NCBI RefSeq assembly: GCF_019551435.1
Contig: NZ_CP080544.1
Span: 1,612,001 to 1,676,000, forward strand
Reading direction: 5' to 3'
Source: Lysobacter soyae
GTDB lineage: Bacteria > Pseudomonadota > Gammaproteobacteria > Xanthomonadales > Xanthomonadaceae
Length of the DNA stretch: 64,000 bases
Shown: piece by piece, positions 47,846 to 55,801 of the stretch
Position numbering within the stretch: the first letter of the stretch is position 1
Layout of the letters: each line of letters begins with the position of its first letter
The notes under the pieces: generated by a model
Told to the model about the DNA's origin: nothing
The model's input: only the letters and a program-made list of their open reading frames with translations
Databases searched by the model: none
Position numbers and translations under genes: made by a program

Positions 47846-48059
47846 GTTGGCTCCAAAGCGGTGCGCAACCCCGGATATCAGGGCTGCGTTTGACTCGGAG
47901 CGATCCACATTCGCGCTGCAAGCCTGGGAAATGACGGTACTGAATCAGTCCAGACCGTGTTCGTGCTGCGAAAGACGTGCGATAGAAGAGCCGGTTGATG
48001 CGAAAGCATCAAGCGGCGGGCTGCCTGGGAAAACGGACCAGCCGAGCGCGAACCGGCGA
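47846..48059 (-). promoter_or_regulatory. Possible structured 5' leader of rhlE
   Basis: The spacer between rhlE and the pilE terminator has no supported gene. A -10-like TACAAT (48065-48060, - strand) would give a leader of about 200 bases. It contains a perfect 7-base hairpin, TTGATGC with GCATCAA, at 47995-48012. Long structured leaders are known for helicase genes, but this one is inferred. Confidence 0.3.
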
Positions 48060-48082
48060 ATTGTACAGGAAAAATCAAAGGG

Positions 48083-48109
48083 GCACCGCCGATGATGAAC
48101 CGGCGGTGC
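48083..48109 (-). terminator. Rho-independent terminator of the minor-pilin operon
   Basis: GCACCGCCG and CGGCGGTGC form a perfect 9-base stem with a 9-base loop. On the - strand it is followed by CCCTTTGATTTTT. It lies 8 bases after the pilE stop. Confidence 0.88.
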
Positions 48110-48116
48110 GTACAGG

Positions 48117-48533
48117 TCAGAAGCATTCAGCAACGCTGGCGGCCGTACCCGATTTGGTCTTGGTGCCTTTTTGGTCAATCGTTAGCGTGCCGCAGCGGGC
48201 GTCGTTCTGCGCTGCGGTCGGAACCGCACGCATCGTAAAGGCCGTTGCAGTCGCAGCCGCGGTAAGGCCCACAGTGTAAAACTGTGCAACCTCGCCCATG
48301 CAACCCAAGTTTGGCAAAGCCGCACCGGCATACGTCATATTCGTTGTGTAATAGCGCTCCATGAATTGCGTTGCTTCCAACATGCAACCAGCGGCGGCGG
48401 CGCGCCGGGTCTTGCGTACGTGTTCAACATAGCTGGGATACGCGATGGAACCCAATATGGCGATGATCGCAACGACGATCATCAACTCTACGAGGGTGAA
48501 ACCTGCGATACGTGACTGTTTCGAAGCAAACAT
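48117..48533 (-). CDS. pilE: Type IV minor pilin PilE
   Basis: The 138-residue product has a short leader ending G11|F12, glutamate E16 at mature position 5, and the hydrophobic helix FTLVELMIVVAIIAILGSIAYPSYVEHVRK. A globular domain with cysteines (C56, then a pair towards the end including the C-terminal AECF) follows. It resembles PilE minor pilins that follow pilY1 in the fimT-pilV-pilW-pilX-pilY1-pilE operon. The ATG at 48533 follows AAAGGA and lies 17 bases after pilY1. It is the last gene before a strong terminator. Confidence 0.92.
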   Translation of the reverse strand: MFASKQSRIAGFTLVELMIVVAIIAILGSIAYPSYVEHVRKTRRAAAAGCMLEATQFMERYYTTNMTYAGAALPNLGCMGEVAQFYTVGLTAAATATAFTMRAVPTAAQNDARCGTLTIDQKGTKTKSGTAASVAECF

Positions 48534-48550
48534 GGTTTCTATCCTTTCCA

Positions 48551-51500
48551 TCAGTTATCAGGCGCGACGATCTCGCGCCAAGTCATGCGCTGGGGAATTC
48601 CGCCCAACGGAAGTGTTCGCCTGAAACTTACCGGTGAACCGCCACCGCCGTCGCCGACAGTTGCAAGCTGGGAAGTGACGTTCACCTCGGTGGGCATACC
48701 GCCGATGATCCCCATCGAACCCACCAGACCGTTCGTATTGTTGGCGCCCGGAATCGTGGCGTTGGTATCGAAGTAGCTGTTTTGCAGCGGGCTCGTTCCC
48801 GTGAACACATTTACGACATTGAGGTAGCCGCTGCCAAGTGCGCCGGAACAGTCACTGCCTTGTGCGGGGATCACAGAGGTGAGCCACATTGCAGAACCTA
48901 CAATTGTGGGTGAGGTGATCACGCGTTCGCCATCGGCTGTTGCGGCGGGAACACCCAGATTGATATACCAACCCTTCTTCCCTGCAGGCAAGTCTTGGTA
49001 CGACTCGAATCCTCGCACCGGCAAGCCGTTCAATGTTCCTGTGAACGGGATTGTCCTTTGCAGCAAATCGACCTTCGCAACCAGTGTGCCGAGGTCTTTG
49101 ACGCCGTACATGCTTTGGGTTTGGCTGACATAGCCCGCGTTACCCGGCACATCGGACAATGAAATCAATCGACCGGTACCGAAGCCAACGAAAATCTGAC
49201 CGTTGGTGTCGCGTGCGACCGAGATACCGCCTGTGATGGGCTGCGGATTCGTTCCGTCGGTGGTCTGAAAGATCTTTGTGCCGGCGAAGACCGCAGGAAG
49301 CGGACGTGCCGCGTTAATTACTGAGATATCCCATTTCCAGACGCGACCCAGAAGGTCGCCGCCATAGACGGTATCCATCGTGCCGTTTGCATCCAGGTCG
49401 GCCAGGCCCGTGGACATCATTCCGTTGTTGGTGGCATTGTCGGTGGTGAGCTTGTAGGTATTTGCAATTGCGCCTGTGCTAGTCAGCTCGTAGACGAACA
49501 GGACTGCTTTTCCACTTGTGCTGTCAATACCGTTCGGAACAAAGGCGAAAACCGTTGGCTTCCCGAGCGCGTCCAACTTGTTGCTCTTGCGTAGACGAAC
49601 ATTTCCCAGAACGTAGCCCATGTCGTTGTCTACGCCGTACGTGTTGTCCCACAGGAAATTAGCGATTGACATCGTTGCGGGATTGGTAACATCCAGCGCA
49701 AATACACCTTTGGCGCCGCGCCCGGGCGCGCCCACCAGAATATTCTTGCCGTAGCCCTGATTCGCACGCGACACCACATCGATCTGACCATCCATGAAGT
49801 ACCGATGCTGGTAATCGGTACTGCTCAAGGTCTTCAGGTCGGTGATCAATACGCCTTTGGGAATATAGGAGAACAGCACTTTTCCATTAGTAGCATTGAT
49901 GCCATGCAGGAAGCCATCATTGGCACCCACGAAGACTGTGCCAGAATCAGCGCTGTAGGACGGCGAGGAATCCACGATGTCGCCGATCGGATAGGCGCGT
50001 TGACGGAGGGTACCGTTTGTGCGGCCGATTTCCTTGCTCTGATCACCATTGATGTAGCGAATGTTGTCATCCCCCGCAACCGCGTCTAGCCCCCCGGTAC
50101 GTTCGAACTGGGCAACGCCGGGGTAGCTTGCATCAAACCGGACGGGCAAGCCGTTCCAAGTTGTGAAGACGAATCGATTCGCGAAATTTGCGTTGACGCC
50201 GGTGGTGCCGAACGTGTTCGACAAGGTCCACAGCGGCGTGGTAGACACCCCTGTCAAAGCCGCATTGAAGGGACTCGCCGACATGTCACCGATCCAGGAG
50301 CCCGACGTGAACTTTGCCGAGAACGTCAGGGTGCCGGCATCGGTTTTCGTCGAGCTCGAAGCGATATTGGAGCCCGAAGCCGTGCGTTCTGAAATCGTAT
50401 CCAGTGCCGCCTTGAGTGCATCCGCGAACTGATCTGCATCACCCGCGACCACGAACTTGCCGTGACCGTTCAAGCTGGCATGCCACAAATCATCAATCCG
50501 GTCTTCATCTTCGGTATCGGTCGGATCGGCCCAGGTGCTTGGCGGTGGGTTGTTCGGATTCAGCCGGCCTTGCAGGCCGATCGATACACCAAAGGTCACC
50601 ATATGTTGCCAAGTGGCCGGATCGCTCGTCGACGGACGGACATTGTTCGGCCAGCTAGCGCCGGTTTTCAGATCGTTGGCCCAGTACTTGTACGCGACGT
50701 CAGCCAAAGTATCGGCGTACGCATCAGAGTAAGTCGAACCCGAGTCAGCATTGCCCACGGCCGTGTAGCCCGACTGATCGTTCCAGAAACCGTCGGTTGT
50801 AAGAATTGAATAGTTCTGCCTGCAACTCAGCATCCGATTAGAAGAGTCTTTCCATGGGTCGTCCGTGGAAAAATATCGAGCCGAGCGCTGCAAGGCACCC
50901 TGTAACGGCGTACCGCTGCTGGCCGTTGCGCCGTGGAGTCGCGCATAAAACGTATCGCGATTGGCACCTGAAAACGCGCCATCCGCTACGGTAAAGGGGA
51001 TCGGAAACGCCGGACTGGAACCCGCGGTGTTAGTTGTGCTTCCGCCGCGATTCCAGATAGTGTCGAAACCGACTCGATATCTCGAACCCAAGCGGCCGAA
51101 TGCTTCCGATGCGCCCGCCTTTGCCGTCTTGGATCTTGTTCTGAAATACTGATACCAGTTGGCGTAGTTTTTGAGCTCGGCCTGTTGCAAAGCAGACGTG
51201 TTGCCGCTGGGAGTCATGTCTGCCCAAGCGACTCCGGTGACGTTGTAAGACACGTTGGAAATATTGTTGTTCGTGTCCGCATAGATCAGAAAGTAAATTG
51301 TCGTGGCGCTTGAGTCCGCAGTGAACGTCAGACTTTTGGGATTGCTATTGGAAGTGTTTGAACCATATCCATTGTTCGAACAGTTGTTTGAGCGGTACGC
51401 GTAGATATCGGCTCGAGTGCTTCCTGTAACCGTGATGGTGATTTCCGACTTGCCGGAAAGGGGAACGGAAATACAGCTGGACGAACTGTTTGAATTGATA

Positions 51501-52066
51501 CGCGCAATTGTTGCGCTCGCAAGCGAACTCGACGCCCCTCGCTTTTGTACTACGCCGCCGCTGTAACTGGTCGATGAGCTGGAGGTGGAAATCCGATATT
51601 TATCGTAGTTGGCTTCGACGGTGCCCGGATTGGCAATCTTTGGCACATAAAAGTAGGACTCCGCGGAATCCCGCAGATCGATTCGAGACGCCGTCGGGCT
51701 TGTGGTACTGCTGGCAACTTGCCAGAAATCCGCTTGCGCCAGCCGGTCTGTCAACACCGTGCTCGAAGTGCGCCACGGCGAATAGGTCTTAGTCGGATTG
51801 TAATAAATCGAATTTGTTACGTAGGATCGATCGCTTACCGTATCCGCGAGGTTATTGGCATCGTCAGGCATTTTCGTGAATGCCATCGAACCCGAGTCAT
51901 CCAGGATCAAAAGGATGTTCGGTGGAATACCCTCGCCACCTGTGATGAGCGGAGAATTCGGGAAGGTAGCCGCATTGACTTGGACGCCCGCCAACGTACA
52001 CGCCAGTGCGGCGATTGCAGTGAGCATCCGTTGTTTGGGAAACATTTTGCTATTTGAGTTTTTCAT
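48551..52066 (-). CDS. pilY1: Type IV pilus tip and biogenesis factor PilY1
   Basis: PilY1 is the large pilus-tip adhesin that primes pilus assembly and takes part in surface sensing. The 1171-residue product has a signal peptide (about 1-32), a von Willebrand A region with the MIDAS-like DDSGS at 56-60, and a C-terminal beta-propeller. The propeller holds a calcium-binding-like loop with alternating aspartates (DLDANGTMD) before VYGGDLLGRVWKWD. Residues about 158-283 form a Ser/Asn/Thr-rich insert of lower G+C that splits the VWA part; the conserved NYANWYQYFRTRS segment resumes after it. The ATG at 52066 has an AGGTGA ribosome site; a start at 52090 is less likely. Confidence 0.95.
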   Translation of the reverse strand: MKNSNSKMFPKQRMLTAIAALACTLAGVQVNAATFPNSPLITGGEGIPPNILLILDDSGSMAFTKMPDDANNLADTVSDRSYVTNSIYYNPTKTYSPWRTSSTVLTDRLAQADFWQVASSTTSPTASRIDLRDSAESYFYVPKIANPGTVEANYDKYRISTSSSSTSYSGGVVQKRGASSSLASATIARINSNSSSSCISVPLSGKSEITITVTGSTRADIYAYRSNNCSNNGYGSNTSNSNPKSLTFTADSSATTIYFLIYADTNNNISNVSYNVTGVAWADMTPSGNTSALQQAELKNYANWYQYFRTRSKTAKAGASEAFGRLGSRYRVGFDTIWNRGGSTTNTAGSSPAFPIPFTVADGAFSGANRDTFYARLHGATASSGTPLQGALQRSARYFSTDDPWKDSSNRMLSCRQNYSILTTDGFWNDQSGYTAVGNADSGSTYSDAYADTLADVAYKYWANDLKTGASWPNNVRPSTSDPATWQHMVTFGVSIGLQGRLNPNNPPPSTWADPTDTEDEDRIDDLWHASLNGHGKFVVAGDADQFADALKAALDTISERTASGSNIASSSTKTDAGTLTFSAKFTSGSWIGDMSASPFNAALTGVSTTPLWTLSNTFGTTGVNANFANRFVFTTWNGLPVRFDASYPGVAQFERTGGLDAVAGDDNIRYINGDQSKEIGRTNGTLRQRAYPIGDIVDSSPSYSADSGTVFVGANDGFLHGINATNGKVLFSYIPKGVLITDLKTLSSTDYQHRYFMDGQIDVVSRANQGYGKNILVGAPGRGAKGVFALDVTNPATMSIANFLWDNTYGVDNDMGYVLGNVRLRKSNKLDALGKPTVFAFVPNGIDSTSGKAVLFVYELTSTGAIANTYKLTTDNATNNGMMSTGLADLDANGTMDTVYGGDLLGRVWKWDISVINAARPLPAVFAGTKIFQTTDGTNPQPITGGISVARDTNGQIFVGFGTGRLISLSDVPGNAGYVSQTQSMYGVKDLGTLVAKVDLLQRTIPFTGTLNGLPVRGFESYQDLPAGKKGWYINLGVPAATADGERVITSPTIVGSAMWLTSVIPAQGSDCSGALGSGYLNVVNVFTGTSPLQNSYFDTNATIPGANNTNGLVGSMGIIGGMPTEVNVTSQLATVGDGGGGSPVSFRRTLPLGGIPQRMTWREIVAPDN
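51218..51595 (-). other. Ser/Asn-rich low-G+C insert within PilY1
   Basis: This segment encodes PilY1 residues of about 158-283. It starts with SSSSTSYSGG and contains SNNCSNNGYGS and a beta-rich stretch (SLTFTADSSATTIYFLIYAD). By hand count 51241-51480 has about 47% G+C, clearly below neighbouring genes. It looks like a small beta-sandwich domain inserted in the VWA region. Confidence 0.6.
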
Positions 52067-52086
52067 GAGCTTCACCTGACGGCCTT

Positions 52087-52656
52087 TCAACGGCGGTACA
52101 ACGACTGCAACATGACCTGCGCACCGTTGGGCGTGCTGGCAAACGACGTGATTCGAAACACAGCTTGGTCAGGCGGTGTTTCCACCGGCTCCTTGGACCC
52201 GTCCACACCTTGACCACCGGCCGCGGCACCGCCGGTTGACATACCGTAGTCCTCGATTACAAAACGCGGGCGGATCGCCGTGGGTCCACTTCCCAACGCA
52301 GTGCCCTGCGCATACCCTGGTGCGGAAGTATTGGTCCAAAACGCTGTTGATTCCCAATTTGGCGTTGCCGACGCAAGCGGACTGGCACATCGCCCGGCCG
52401 TGCAACCATTTGCAGGCGCCGTCGCAATCGTTCCGTCGCGAACGGCAAGCTCCGCCTCCCGCATACCCGCCTCCGCGGCTTGGAACGCAGCGGCTCGTGC
52501 CAGAGTATTTGCGGCCATCCGCTCCTGCATGATGGCACCGCGCATCGACGCCAAACCAAGGAGCGTCACTACAATCAAAAGCATCAGCACTACGATGAGT
52601 GCCGCCCCTTCTTGAGTGTCACGGATGGACGTACCGGTGCGACTGTGGATGTTCAT
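52087..52656 (-). CDS. pilX: Type IV pilus minor pilin PilX
   Basis: The 189-residue product has the PilX N-terminal signature EGAALIVVLMLLIVVTLLGLASMRGAIMQERMAAN. Prepilin cleavage would be at G17|A18. Mature position 5 is valine (V22), not glutamate, which is normal for PilX/GspK-type minor pilins that cap the pseudopilus tip. The middle region has a cysteine pair (GCTAGRC). It starts at the ATGA overlap with pilW and lies 20 bases before pilY1, with which PilX is thought to form the tip complex. Confidence 0.92.
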   Translation of the reverse strand: MNIHSRTGTSIRDTQEGAALIVVLMLLIVVTLLGLASMRGAIMQERMAANTLARAAAFQAAEAGMREAELAVRDGTIATAPANGCTAGRCASPLASATPNWESTAFWTNTSAPGYAQGTALGSGPTAIRPRFVIEDYGMSTGGAAAGGQGVDGSKEPVETPPDQAVFRITSFASTPNGAQVMLQSLYRR

Positions 52657-53666
52657 TGGATATCCAAATGGTTTCGAAGTGCGATGACGTCCACTGCTGT
52701 CCGGGTAAGCGCGGCGTTATTGGTGCCACGGATATCGGTCGTGGATTGGGCGCCTTGTGCGGCGACAAAATTCATGCCCACGCGGACCGCCGTGACAGTT
52801 GCCCATTGTGCGGCGCCTACCGCGCTGGCGTCGACAAATGCGGTGGAGTTACCGATTTTGTAACTGAGTTGCAGACTGGTGACGCCCTCTGCGATCTCGC
52901 TCGCGGTTCCATTGACGGTGCGGAACAATGAGGTTCCGCCTCGCCCGTTGTTGGCAATCGACCACTGGATTGCTGCAGGAACGATCAACATGGCCGGAGA
53001 CCTTCCCCGTTCGGCGCTTGCGCCGCACGTCGCTTGGTCGATGCTGTTGAAACAATAGCCGACATTGCTGGCGACCGCGTCGGCGCAACGGGCATAATCC
53101 GGTTGACGCGTGAAACCCCGTCCGCAATTACCGGCACCGTCGTGGCCTACGATTGTGCCGCCACTTGTGATCTTCGTGGCCGAAAAAATCATTGCCGTAT
53201 CCGCGTTGCACACCATTAAGGTCTGGCCATTTACCAGACCGGCCGTGTCGCTAACTGTCAAATCTGCGCCGGGCGTCGCGTGTGCGGTGACACGCGAGCG
53301 ACCGCCCGCGTTGTAGACCACCACATTGTCACTTGTACCGCCTTCCGTGCCCGTGAGTCCCATCTGAAATCGCGACCAAACCGGGCTGGATCGATCGGCC
53401 AACAAGTTCACCGGGCCCACCGTCGCGTTGAAACGCGTGCATGGGTTCGCGCCGGCTTCTCTCAAATCGCGAGACATGAGTTCGAATGCGGCGCGTTGGT
53501 TTTCTTGAATTCGATTGATCGCTTCTGTCGAACCGTACACGCGCTTGTTGGAAAGAAAAATGCCGCCGGCAGCCGCGATAACGAGAAGACCTAATACCAA
53601 GGAAATCATAAGCTCCACTAACGTGAAGCCTTCCTGCCCATGTGTTTGGAAATTCGAACGACTCAT
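52653..53666 (-). CDS. pilW: Type IV pilus minor pilin PilW
   Basis: The 337-residue product has a prepilin leader ending G13|F14 with E18 at mature position 5 (EGFTLVELMISLVLGLLVIAAAGGIFLSNKRVY). The large globular domain is typical for PilW, with several cysteines (for example CGRGF, YARCADA and GYCFNSIDQATCG). It is GspJ-like in role, part of the initiating minor-pilin complex. It overlaps pilV upstream and pilX downstream by four bases each, so expression of the set should be tightly coupled. Confidence 0.93.
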   Translation of the reverse strand: MSRSNFQTHGQEGFTLVELMISLVLGLLVIAAAGGIFLSNKRVYGSTEAINRIQENQRAAFELMSRDLREAGANPCTRFNATVGPVNLLADRSSPVWSRFQMGLTGTEGGTSDNVVVYNAGGRSRVTAHATPGADLTVSDTAGLVNGQTLMVCNADTAMIFSATKITSGGTIVGHDGAGNCGRGFTRQPDYARCADAVASNVGYCFNSIDQATCGASAERGRSPAMLIVPAAIQWSIANNGRGGTSLFRTVNGTASEIAEGVTSLQLSYKIGNSTAFVDASAVGAAQWATVTAVRVGMNFVAAQGAQSTTDIRGTNNAALTRTAVDVIALRNHLDIQ

Positions 53667-54109
53667 ATGCGGCTCCGAACAACAATTTCTTGTGTCTGGC
53701 TTCCGCCGGTCGCGCGTTCGTCACTCCAACGAACGCCCACTTCGCAAATCTGAGTGCCCGCATCACAGACGACTCGTCCGCGCGCGTCAGGTGCAATCGT
53801 GGTCTGCAGACTGTCCAGCCAACCCTCCATCGTGCCCGCGGTACCGCTGCCGCCGCCGGCCGTGTAGGTATTGGTATTGAATCCACCAATATTTCCTCGA
53901 TTACCACGGATAATGTCGAACATGGAATACACCTGCATCGACGCCTGTGTCCGTGACGCAGCGCTTCCCGCGTTCTTGAGCGTGATCGCCTGAAGCGCGG
54001 CGATACCCAAGATTCCGATGGCGAGCACCAATACGGAAATCAGAACTTCAAGCAAACTCACGCCCGCTTGACGGCAACGGCTGTTCCTGGTTTCTAATCG
54101 CTTCTTCAT
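53663..54109 (-). CDS. pilV: Type IV pilus minor pilin PilV
   Basis: The 148-residue product has the PilV/GspI-type N terminus with cleavage at G16|V17 and E21 at mature position 5 (AGVSLLEVLISVLVLAIGILGIAALQAITLKNAGSA). A compact C-terminal domain with cysteines in VCDAGTQICEVGVRW follows, and this is a family-typical ending. The ATG at 54109 follows GAGGT and lies 7 bases after fimT; the longer upstream frame is antisense-free but overlaps fimT and is not conserved. Confidence 0.92.
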   Translation of the reverse strand: MKKRLETRNSRCRQAGVSLLEVLISVLVLAIGILGIAALQAITLKNAGSAASRTQASMQVYSMFDIIRGNRGNIGGFNTNTYTAGGGSGTAGTMEGWLDSLQTTIAPDARGRVVCDAGTQICEVGVRWSDERATGGSQTQEIVVRSRI

Positions 54110-54116
54110 ATTGACC

Positions 54117-54677
54117 TCAGTTTTCGCCCGGGTTCGCACAAGCCGCAGTCGCGGCACGCCGCGCCGTTGTAACCCGCCCCATAGATGAAGTGACGTCCAT
54201 CGCATTGATTCCGGTGATATTGCTACCGCAAACTGCCAATGTTGCAGTGGTCGGCGCTGCCGCCCCCAAGCCCGCCTTGGAGAATCCCGAGGGTCCGAAG
54301 GTGACTCTGAAATTCGCAGCGACCAGATTCGGGCTGCCTTGAACAGCGATACCAGGCGGGAGGTTGATGTCACGTACCACGTCGTTGCCGGTGGTCAGGA
54401 CGATCCATCGCGTGCCTGCCGAGTTTGCACATGTCGTGCCATCGGCCGTCGGGCACAGTGAAACGGTTTCCCGCCGGGAAACAGCCGTCATTCGCGCGGT
54501 CTGCATCGCGCCGACAAATTCATTGCCAGCATTGGTCAAACGAGCGCGACGCGTCATTTGAACAACGTTCGGCGCGGCAATTGCGCCGATAATGGAAATC
54601 AGCGCCACGACGACCATCAGCTCGACAAGGGAGAAGCCAAGGTGTTGTTGTTTGTATTTGTGGGTGGAACTGCGCAC
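54117..54677 (-). CDS. fimT: Type IV pilus minor pilin FimT (GspH-like)
   Basis: The 186-residue product starts at a GTG (54675-54677) with AGGGGAT upstream. The prepilin site is G14|F15 with E19 at mature position 5 (LGFSLVELMVVVALISIIGAIAAPNVVQM), followed by a GspH/FimT domain containing the cysteine pair LCPTADGTTCANS and a C-terminal C. FimT proteins of this group can bind DNA in related bacteria and aid natural transformation; whether this one does is not shown by sequence. It is the first gene of the minor-pilin operon. Confidence 0.9.
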   Translation of the reverse strand: MRSSTHKYKQQHLGFSLVELMVVVALISIIGAIAAPNVVQMTRRARLTNAGNEFVGAMQTARMTAVSRRETVSLCPTADGTTCANSAGTRWIVLTTGNDVVRDINLPPGIAVQGSPNLVAANFRVTFGPSGFSKAGLGAAAPTTATLAVCGSNITGINAMDVTSSMGRVTTARRAATAACANPGEN

Positions 54678-54717
54678 GCGGGATCCCCTACTATTCAAGT
54701 TGCACGTTAATGCGCCT

Positions 54718-54798
54718 GCCGGAGGCCGGCGTGGCCATCCGACAGACGGCATTTCATAGTAGCTGAACGGCTACCCAACGCGGACGCTAAGATAGCGT
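54718..54798. promoter_or_regulatory. Hairpin-rich divergent spacer between fimT and the kinase gene
   Basis: The 121-base spacer holds three perfect short inverted repeats: GCCGG-AGG-CCGGC at 54718-54730, GTAGC-N6-GCTAC at 54759-54774 and ACGCTA-AGA-TAGCGT at 54784-54798. The last directly abuts the kinase ATG, which lacks a ribosome site. They may be operators or RNA structures. I could not identify a clear sigma54 or sigma70 promoter. Confidence 0.4.
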
Positions 54799-55800
54799 AT
54801 GCCGACCGATTCGAGACACCCGCTCGACACCTTGTTCGAGCCCGCCACCCTGATCAGCATCTTTGCCGCGGGCGAACTCTTGGCATTGATCTTGGCTTTG
54901 GCGCCCGAGCTTCAGGAGGCTCGCCTGATCCGGTTCGGCGTCCTGTCGTTCGCCATCCAGTGGATTGCAATTTTCACGCTTTCTCTGCTCTACCTTTTTC
55001 GCAAGCCTTTGCGAGCATGGCCGGTGTGGAGGGTGATACTGCTAGCGACGACCTTGATGTTTGCATTGACGGTGGTTTCTTCGGGCATCACGCAGTGGTT
55101 GCTTGTGCCGGGGCAGTCAATCATGCAAACGGGATTGCGGTTGTTCGGGGCGTTGCTTTGCATGATGTTGTTCGGTCTGCTCGCCTTGCGAAGCCACTGG
55201 ACCGCGCAATCGCAGGAATACCGCGCCAAACAATCCGAACTCTCCGCGTTGCAAGCACGTGTCGATCCGCACTTTCTGTTCAACACGCTGAACACGGCCA
55301 TCGCATTACTGCACGCTCGACCGGATGCGGCCGAACAGGTGCTGCTCGATTTGTCAGACCTGTTCCGTGCAGCCTTGTCGGAGACCCAGATCATCTCGTT
55401 AGAAAAAGAACTCGAACTCACCGACCGCTATTTGGAAATTGAGCAAATACGTTTCGGCGATCGCCTCAGGATCATGCGCCAATATCCGGAGCAATTGCCG
55501 GATATCTCCCTGCCGTCGCTTTCCATCCAACCTTTAGTTGAAAACGCGATCCGACACGGCATCGAGCCGATGCTGCGCGGCGGCTGTGTCGTCATTCGCG
55601 TCGATGCCCAACGCGACAAAATACTGATCGAGATCGAAAACGAACGCGGCAGGGCAGACGCATCGCCACCGCGCGCTGGCCACAAGGTGGGCGTTGCCGG
55701 GGTCAAGGCGAGAATCCTCGCCGCGACACAAGGCATCGGCAGCTTGGAAACCGAAAGTGACGATACGCGCCACCTCGCGCGTATCGTCCTGCCCCGCTAA
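54799..55800 (+). CDS. LytS/AlgZ-family sensor histidine kinase (orphan)
   Basis: The 333-residue product has about four membrane helices (18-36, 46-66, 77-98 and 112-132), a His_kinase domain with the phospho-acceptor H158 in ARVDPHFLFNTLN, and an ATPase domain with the N box LVENAIRHG (N249). It ends in a GHKVGVAGVKARI segment in place of the usual G box. It resembles AlgZ/FimS and LytS sensors, which regulate twitching motility or autolysis with LytTR-type regulators such as AlgR. No response regulator is adjacent. The divergent position next to minor pilins suggests a link with type IV pili, which is inference. Confidence 0.87.
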   Translation: MPTDSRHPLDTLFEPATLISIFAAGELLALILALAPELQEARLIRFGVLSFAIQWIAIFTLSLLYLFRKPLRAWPVWRVILLATTLMFALTVVSSGITQWLLVPGQSIMQTGLRLFGALLCMMLFGLLALRSHWTAQSQEYRAKQSELSALQARVDPHFLFNTLNTAIALLHARPDAAEQVLLDLSDLFRAALSETQIISLEKELELTDRYLEIEQIRFGDRLRIMRQYPEQLPDISLPSLSIQPLVENAIRHGIEPMLRGGCVVIRVDAQRDKILIEIENERGRADASPPRAGHKVGVAGVKARILAATQGIGSLETESDDTRHLARIVLPR

Positions 55801-55801
55801 A

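Noticed and set aside
54678-54798. Sigma54 promoter for the minor-pilin operon
   Set aside because: No GG-N10-GC pair with acceptable flanks was found; the closest candidates have 11-base spacing.
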